DNA from: Patescibacteria group bacterium UBA6164
GTDB taxonomy: Bacteria; Patescibacteriota; Gracilibacteria; BD1-5; UBA6164
DNA length: 47,805 bases
Reading direction: 5' to 3'
Assembly (NCBI GenBank): GCA_002422305.1
Contig: DIUG01000019.1
Span: 26,739-74,543 of the forward strand
Shown here: positions 40,829-47,805 of the stretch, one piece after another
How positions within the stretch are numbered: the stretch's first letter is position 1
Layout: each line of letters starts with the position of its first letter
Translations under genes and position numbers: made by a program
Notes under the pieces: model-generated
The model's input: only the letters and a program-made list of their open reading frames with translations
Told to the model about the DNA's origin: nothing
The model's database searches: none

Positions 40829-41960
40829 TATAAAATTCTTTAAAATCAATTTCTCATTGCATTAATTTTTCATAGGTTGATTTATTTTTGTACTCATGCT
40901 CCATTTTTTCACTTCATCAAGGAGCTCATATGATTGGTAATCATCAAATAGCTTCTTTTACAGTAATTGGTTTTGGTAATCAATCCTTTCAAAATAAAGG
41001 TTTTGGTTCGTTAATTTTTATATTTTCTCTTGTTCAAATTATAAAAACTCTTGTTCTTTTTTGAGGAACTCCATATTCTTCAGCATTTAATTTAAATACA
41101 GAATTTATATGGTATCATATGTTTTTAAATTCATTAATTATAGCTTCAAAATCTTTTCATTTATTCATTGATAAGATTCATGGAACATTTTCCATTACAA
41201 ATATTTCAGGTTCTAATTTTTCTACAAAATGTACATATTCTAAAAATAATTTATTTCTAGGATCATCTGTAAGTCTTAATCATGCTAATGAAAATCATTG
41301 ACAAGGAGGTCATCATATTATTACTCAAATTTTTTCATTTTTTAATTGATTAATAAGTTGCTCTTTAACTTCACTAGAAGTTATATCTCAGTTAATATAT
41401 GATGATTTTTTTCAATGATTGTAAATAAAAGTATCGTATATATGTTTATCAATTTCAATAGATCATAATGTTTTAAATCATTCCATATGAAATCATTGAG
41501 TAAATCATCATATTCATGAAAATAAATCAAGAGTATTAAGATTATTTGTATGTTTTTTAATCTCTTCAGCTACAGCTCTAGCTAACAAAACTGGTACTGC
41601 ATTTCATATTTGTTTATATTGAGATGTTTTTGTTCATTTCAATATAAAATCATCTGAGAAACTTTGTAATCTTGCTCATTCTCTAATAGAAATTAATCTA
41701 TCTTGTGTTGGATGAATAAATGTACCATTTCACATCCTATTAAAGTATGTAGATATTGTAAAACTTGGTTCATTTTCTTTTAATCTTCAATATAAAGTAG
41801 TTCTTCATCAAGTTTCTCTTATTCTTTCAACTCTTTTTGATTTACTTGGAACAGGAATATCTTTCCAATTTCATCACTGAGGAATATGAATAACCATATC
41901 CAATTCTAGTTCACTAAATTTTGGAGCTATATGATTATGTATTATTATTTTTTTAGTCAT
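40803..41960 (-). CDS. Circularly permuted cytosine-5 DNA methyltransferase
   Basis: 385 aa. All m5C MTase motifs are present in permuted order. First come the normally C-terminal blocks HPTQDRLISIREGARLQSFSDDF and QIGNAVPVLLARAVAEEI (motifs IX/X region, about 85-130). Then motif I TLDLFSGIGGF (about 143-153), GGPPCQGFS with catalytic Cys220, ENVPG and QKRTRVFIIG. Permutation of this kind is known in M.BssHII. It protects one strand of the restriction site. It lies 6 bp after the adenine MTase gene. Confidence 0.9.
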
Positions 41961-41966
41961 TGTTTT

Positions 41967-43685
41967 CTAATAATTTAAAATATATTTAGTTTCATGATTA
42001 TTTAATCAATATAGTTTACAAATATTTTCTTCTTCAAAGTTTAAAACATCTTGGTATTTAATCATAGGAAAATCATCTACTTCATAATTATTTAAATGAT
42101 TATTACTACTTATTATTTTAAAAAACCAATTAATTAATTTTGAATTAAGTATTTTTCTTAATTTTTCAAGATCCTCTTTAGAATTATTTTTAATAGATAT
42201 GTAATTGCACGAATTTCCTAATATATCATTTTCTCAACAAAATATATAGTTTATTCTTTTTTTATTATCAATATTTGCAATATTTTTACTTACAATCCTA
42301 TATTTTTTATAATCATATTTTTTATAATCATTAGATTTTTTAGATATAAAATCATCTATAATAACATATTCATTCTTATAATCAATATTGCTATTTCATA
42401 ACATAGCTCATCTAACAAAATTATATTTTGTATAATTATTAGTAATAAATTTTTTATGTAATGTTTGGTCTAATTCTCATCTTCTATTTCTTACTTCTGA
42501 AAGCTCTTTTATTTTTTTAAATTTAGATAATTTATTTAATATTCACCATCAAATTTTATCTATATAGGGAACTTCTAATTTTTCATGAAAAATATTTTTA
42601 ATATCCTCAAATAATAATTCAAAACTTCCTGTATGATGAAAAATATTAATTTTATCATTTTGTAATCCTTTTATAAAATCAAATATTACTAATGATTGAC
42701 TTACTTTTTCAAATGTTTTCTCTCTTTCTTTTATATATTCAATATTTTCTACTTTTCAGCTGTTGAATAAATACGATCTAATTTTAGAAGAAGTTATATC
42801 TCAAAATATAGTTGAAGGGCATATTATCTCAGAAACTCAATTTTTTGGTAAAATATTAATTATATTTTCTAAAGATAGTTTATATAAATTTAACACTCAT
42901 TGTAAAGAATATTTATATGTATCAAATTGTTTTATTTTTGATATCTTAATATTTAATAATTCTTTTTCTTTTTGAATTAAAATACCTAAATTAGTATTTT
43001 GTTCAGATTTAGAATTTATTTTCAGGGATAAATAAGGAGGATTAGAAATTATTGCATTAATTCATTTTGAAATTATTAATTTATTATTATTTTCAAATAT
43101 ATAATCTCAAAACAAAGATATATTATTTAAATCCTCGATATTATCTAATCATAAGTTTATAATTTTAATTTTTAATATATGTAGTGAAACTTTATCAATA
43201 TCAGAAAAAAATAAATTATTTTTAATAATATCTTTTAAATTAATATTAAAATTTTTAATTAAATATTTAATAAATATAATTGAAAAATTTCATGTTCAAC
43301 AACAATAATCTAATAGTTTTATATCTTTAATATTATTAGATTTATACTTTAAAAAATTAGTTACTAATTTTTTAATCATTTTAACTGCTATATCTTCAGG
43401 TGTATAAAAAATTCAAAGATTCTTTTTATAAAAAGAATCTTTGATGTATTTTCAATTAATAAAAACATGGTCTAATCTAAAAGAATTTATTTCATCAATT
43501 GTTTTTAAAATATCATTTGTGGAAAATAATCAAAAAATCTTATTAAGATTATCTATGTTATTAATTTCTAAATTTGTTCTTTGATATTTATTATAAATAT
43601 AGTTTATTAATTCAATGTATAATGAATCTATATTAGAAACACTTCAATAAGCATTAATATAATCATTTAAAAGTTTTTGTATCAT
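41967..43685 (-). CDS. Adenine DNA methyltransferase of the Alw26I/Eco31I/Esp3I type
   Basis: 572 aa. FYTPEDIAVKMIKKLV is the usual entry to gamma-type N6-adenine MTases, LDYCCGTGNFSIIF is motif I, and ISNPPYLSL (Asn215-Tyr218) is the catalytic motif IV. PKNGVSEIICPSTIFGD and RNRRGELDQTLHKKFIT resemble the Eco57I-like target recognition region. In the Alw26I/Eco31I/Esp3I systems one MTase modifies cytosine and the other adenine on opposite strands, which matches this gene plus its downstream m5C MTase. Start ATG at 43685. Confidence 0.85.
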
Positions 43686-43749
43686 AGTATATTGTTAATA
43701 AAATTGCATTCAATAAGTTACATTTTTTTAGAGAAAAGTCAAAAGATTA

Positions 43750-44397
43750 TTAACTTTTATCATATCATTTTCAAAATCAATACATATCTAGAATTTTTGC
43801 TTTTGTATAAAATATTTCTGAATTTTCTCAATTTCTAAAATCTAATGTTTTTATTGAAAAACTATCCAAATCATTTTTATTTTTATCATAAAATTGTTTT
43901 ATAATTTTTAAACTTTTTTTATTTACAGTTCATAAATTTAATCATTTTCTAAAATATTGATCAAAAGCAGGAATGTTTCAAAAGACTCATAACATTATTT
44001 TAGTTATTAGAGTATCACTAGGATTATTAGAAATTCATAAACTTGTTTTTAATATTTTTCTTATTTTTAATAAAACTTCAATATTTACATCTGTGTAATT
44101 ATCTATATCTATTTCCCAATATTCTTTTGGCATTATTGATATTTCTTTAATAAGATCTTGAAAAAAGACTATACTTTTTCATAATAAAAATGAAGATCAT
44201 CTCATCATTCACCAACTAGCTAAATAAAATCATAGTTTATAACAACTATCCTCAATATTTTTTTCATTAGATAACTCATTTATTTTATCATTTTTATAAA
44301 AACTATAAAAATGATTATAACAATAATCAAAAGAAGAGTATCTATCAGTATAGTTTCTATCTTTAAGAAAACCATTTACATATTTTATAATTGGCAT
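43750..44397 (-). CDS. Unknown 215-aa protein upstream of the methylase genes
   Basis: No function recognised. KDRNYTDRYSSFDYCYNHFY and then LGFYLASWGMMRGSSFLLGKS are striking, conserved-looking blocks with many aromatic residues; GNIPAFDQYFRKGL follows. I recall similar blocks in uncharacterised bacterial proteins but cannot name the family. It may be co-transcribed with the two methylase genes (64 bp gap) and could be part of the system. Divergent to the coiled-coil/TrlF pair. Confidence 0.6.
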
Positions 44398-44454
44398 AAA
44401 AATTATTTAATTTTATTTTTTTCATTATATTGAAAAAATCACAAAAATAAATAG

Positions 44455-44483
44455 AATATTATTAGTGAAAAACTAATAATATT
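44455..44483. repeat. Perfect 12-bp hairpin with GAAAA loop in a divergent promoter region
   Basis: AATATTATTAGT (44455-44466)/ACTAATAATATT (44472-44483). No gene ends here on either strand, so it is not an ordinary terminator. It lies 30 bp before the coiled-coil gene and is likely an operator or leader structure. Confidence 0.7.
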
Positions 44484-44512
44484 AAATGTCTAAATTTTTA
44501 ATCTAATGATAA

Positions 44513-45271
44513 ATGGAAATTTTAAGTATATTTACAGCATCAGAATGAATTTGAACAATAATTGATAAAATTACTGATGGAATCAAATGGTGAAAAAATA
44601 AGAAAGAAGATGAAAAAAATAAAGAAATAATAAGATCTAGATTAAGGTCTATTTTTACTGAGCATAAAAATGAAATAGAGATTCTGTTTACAGAATTATT
44701 GGATGAAATAAAAAGTGAAATACTTAAAAATGATAATAAAAAAAATTCTTTATTTTTAAATAAAATAGAAGAAATAAAAAAATGAGATTTAATTGAAAAT
44801 ATTGATAAAACAACTAATGATATTGAAAACAATAAAGGTCTAACTTTAATATGGAAAATGTTTTTTTATGATGATAAAATAAAATGAATTCATAATGACT
44901 TAAATATTAATTTAGACAAATTCTTAGATGTGTATTTTAGGGAAGCAAAAAACTATTTTGAATCTTGAAAAGAAGCTGATACTAGATTATTATTAAATGA
45001 GAAAAAAGAAATAATAAAAATGCTTGAAAAATCAATATATGAGTTTGAAAAAATTATATTAGTGAAAGTTCAGAAATTAGTAGAGATTTCAATTATTAAT
45101 TCAATAAATCCAAATTCTTCAACAAAAAATGAAGAAATAACTAATATGATTAAAAATATTGATAAGTTTGCAAAGGATATAGAAGAATGAAAAATGAAAA
45201 AATATTATTTAAAATTTTTTACTATTTTGAATAGCATGATTGATGATATGATTGAGAAAATTAAAAAATAA
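44513..45271 (+). CDS. Coiled-coil protein upstream of the TrlF-like ATPase
   Basis: 252 aa, almost entirely helical and rich in Lys, Glu, Asn and Ile, with a glycine-containing N-terminus (SEGIGTIIDKITDGIKWGKN) that may be a short amphipathic or membrane-associated segment. A coiled coil runs through most of the chain. No family recognised. The TrlF-like gene begins 25 bp downstream in the same orientation, so they probably form a two-gene defence unit; this is inferred from position only. It starts at ATG 44513; another ATG at 44506 is out of frame. Confidence 0.65.
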
Positions 45272-45296
45272 TTTATCTGTTAATAATTTAATATTT

Positions 45297-47805
45297 ATGT
45301 TTAGTAGATGATCTGAATGGAGAAAATGGGACTTGCATGTACATACAAAAGATACTGCAAAAAATGATCAATTTTCATCAATTGATTTTAATAACTTTTG
45401 TATAATTTTCTTTAAAAAAGCATTAGAAAATAATGTAGAAGCAATATGAATAACGGATTACTTTAGTATAAATAACTATAAAAAAGTTAAAGATTTTGTT
45501 TCTTGAATTGACTCTGAAAAATCATTCTCTTATTTAGAAAAAGAAAAAATAAAGAAAATATTTTTATTGCCAAATGTTGAATTAAGAATGTTGCCAGTCA
45601 CTGATAATTCTAGATTAGTTAATATTCATTGTTTATTCAATCCTAATTACGAAAGTAGTTTAGATAATGATTTTTTTTCTACAATAGAATTTTCTAATTG
45701 ATGATGAAGAAAATATAAGATGAATAGACAATGAATTATAGATTTAGGAAAAAATTTAGATTCAAGCTTATTAACTGAAAAAGAACAATATGAAAAATGA
45801 GTTAATAATTTTATTGTAACTCATGAAAGCTTACAAAAATTGTATGATGAAAATTTGAATTTTAGAGAAAATGTAATTATTGTAGTAAGTAATTCAAATC
45901 AAGATTGAGCTTCTGCTTTTCAAAAGCATTATGATTTATTTGAAGATGTGGATACAAGTAGTTTAGATTGAGTTAGAAAAGCAATATATTGCATTTCAAA
46001 ATGAATATTTTCTTCAAATAATAATGATAGACAATATTTTTTATGATTTAAAAAAGATGATAAAAATACTGTTATACAAAAATGTTGAAGTTTAAAACCT
46101 TGTATACATTGAAGTGATGCACATACAGAAGATAAATTATTTGCTCCAGATAATAATAAATATTGTTGGATAAAAGCAGATTTAACTTTTGAATGATTAA
46201 AACAAATTATTTATGAACCTGAGGATAGGGTAGTTATTCAAGAAACAAAACCAGAAGAAAAAGAAAATTATCAAATTATTGATAAAGTAAAATTTATTGA
46301 TGATTCTTTTTATCCTGAAGAAATCTTAATTAATCAAAATTTAACTACCATTATTGGCTGAAAATCTACTTGAAAATCTATTTTATTAAGAAGTATTGCT
46401 GAAACAATAGATGTAAAACAAGTTACATGAAAAATAAAAGAAATATGACTATGAGATTATAAAATTAATGATTTTAGTGTTTTTTGGAGAGATTGACAAG
46501 AAAGTAAAAAATGAAATGACATAAATAAAAAAATTATTTATATTCCTCAGTCATATTTAAACAGACTTACTGATGATGATAAAGAATGAAATCCAATAGA
46601 TGAAATAATTAAATCCGTTTTAGAAAAAGAAGATAATATAAAAAATAATTATACTATATTAGAAAAATTAAATAGAGATACTGAAAAAAAGATTAATCAG
46701 AATATTGAAAATATTTTTTATAAAGAAAAAGATATAAAAGAGTTATTGGAAAAGATTAAAAATATTTGAGATAAAAAATGAATTGAATTAGAAATTAAAA
46801 AAATTAAAGAAGATATATTAGAATTAAAAATAAAATCTTGAATGACAGACAAGGAAATATCTGATTATAATGATATTTTAAAAAAAATAACTAATATTAA
46901 GGATGAAAATGAAAAAATAAATAAAGATTTGGTTATTTTAAAAAATCTAAAAGAAAATACATGATTTTCAAAAATGTCTTTTGTAACATCAGATTCCTTT
47001 AAAAATTGAACATTTGAGGAGTATATCTTTTCATTATCAACTGAAATTAAAGAATCTTTAGAAAATAAAATTGAAGAAATAAAAAAGGTAATTAATAAAG
47101 AATGGATTGATAAAGTTGATGATGAGTACAAAAAAGTTGAAACACAAAATATTAATAATTTAAGTGAACTAGAAAAATTAAATAAGATTTTTATTCCACT
47201 CCTTGAAAAAGCACAAAAATCAAAATCTATTGATGAAAAAACTAAAAAATTAGACGATGAAGAAAAAAAATTAAAAACAATAATAGAACAAGAAAATAAT
47301 CTTAAAGTTCTACAGGTAGAGTATAACACTTTAGTTGAAAATATTGCTGAGAATCACTCAAAATTTTTTGATAATTTTTTTAATGCTAAAACTGAAATTC
47401 TTAAACAAGATATTATAACTAAAGATCATGAGTTAGAGTTTTCAATTGATATTATTTTTAGAAATTATTCATTTCAAGAATATTTTATAAATGAAATATG
47501 TGATCAAAGAAAACTTTCACAATTTAAAAAAGTTTGATTACAAGAATATACTTTTTTAAATAATGTAGAATTTAAAAAGGATCTTTTAATTTTAATTAAA
47601 TCAATTTTAAACGAAGATCTTATTATTAAAAAATATTCAAAAAAGGAAGCTATAACTAAACTTACACAAAATTGGTATATATTTGATTACAAAATAAGAC
47701 AAAATTGAGATGAAATTTCGCAAATGTCTCAAGGTAAAAAATCATTTGTTCTATTGAAACTGTTAATAGAATTAGATAATAGTAGATGTCCTATTTTATT
47801 AGATC
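45297..47805 (+). CDS. TrlF-like PHP-domain ABC/SMC ATPase (3' end outside the window)
   Basis: 836 codons are visible; the end is cut. The N-terminus FSRGSEWRKWDLHVHT (His14, His16) is the TrlF/PHP opening, and later GITDYF and CIHGSDAHTED complete a PHP metallo-phosphoesterase-like site. An ABC-type ATPase follows: Walker A IIGGKSTGKS at about 353-362, IIYIPQSYL, a long antiparallel coiled coil (about 450-680), signature SQMSQGKKSF and start of Walker B CPILLD at the border. The family occurs in restriction and defence islands, and a nuclease role is suspected but unproven. Translated from ATG at 45297. Confidence 0.85.

Noticed and set aside
39132..47805. Second attachment site matching the tRNA-Lys 3' end
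   Set aside because: No GC-rich stretch resembling the tRNA 3' half or its CCCGG/TGTCCC parts was seen, so no right border was called.

Overview
This window comes from a very AT-rich bacterium that reads UGA as glycine (translation table 25), the code of the candidate phyla Absconditabacteria (SR1) and Gracilibacteria (BD1-5). With TGA as a stop nearly every gene shatters. With TGA as Gly, long frames ending in TAA or TAG appear on both strands, and TGA falls on invariant glycines: P-loops of PilT and TrlF, CPCALG of the copper ATPase, GGPPCQGFS of a cytosine methylase, the TruB GHTGTLDP motif. TGG is still Trp. All coordinates and translations below were read by eye with this code.

Layout. 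(1) 1-7657, minus strand: a copper module (CopA-type P-ATPase with an unusual duplicated C-terminal extension, an HMA/TauE-SafE/cupredoxin fusion, a secreted Cys-rich protein), then a PilT-type ATPase and an MFS-like transporter. (2) 7897-10995, plus strand: housekeeping genes sufS, lepB, truB and tRNA-Lys(UUU). (3) 10954 to about 39.2 kb: a siphovirus-type prophage next to the tRNA. A leftward lysogeny block (repressor, ImmA-like protease, large serine recombinase) faces a rightward lytic block: small early genes, RecT/Bet annealing protein with a RecB-like nuclease, NinB-like protein, replication protein, ParB-methyltransferase, terminases, portal, MuF-like protein, XkdF-like protease, scaffold, capsid, connectors, tail proteins, tape measure, Dit, baseplate protein, glycine-rich fibre, holin-like protein, DUF1353-like protein and M15 endolysin. 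(4) 39.2-47.8 kb: a defence block with a small XRE regulator, an Alw26I/Eco31I/Esp3I-type restriction system (HNH endonuclease, circularly permuted m5C methylase, adenine methylase), an unknown 215-aa protein, and a two-gene unit of a coiled-coil protein and a TrlF-like PHP/ABC-ATPase cut by the window end. No right attachment site was seen, so this block may be prophage cargo.

The most unusual signals are: six copies of a conserved element (ACCTTGAGGGGAA, then a stem-loop of unrelated sequence, then a T-rich tract) at a near-constant 65-70 nt before the starts of prophage head and tail genes; a fibre with about 80 UGA-coded glycines; a recombinase frame that runs antisense into tRNA-Lys; and a perfect 16-bp inverted repeat built from the abutting 3' ends of the endonuclease and methylase genes.

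Phage genes mostly overlap or sit within 25 nt of each other. Shine-Dalgarno sequences are nearly absent; AT-rich leaders precede most ATGs. No stretch over 300 bases lacks a gene.
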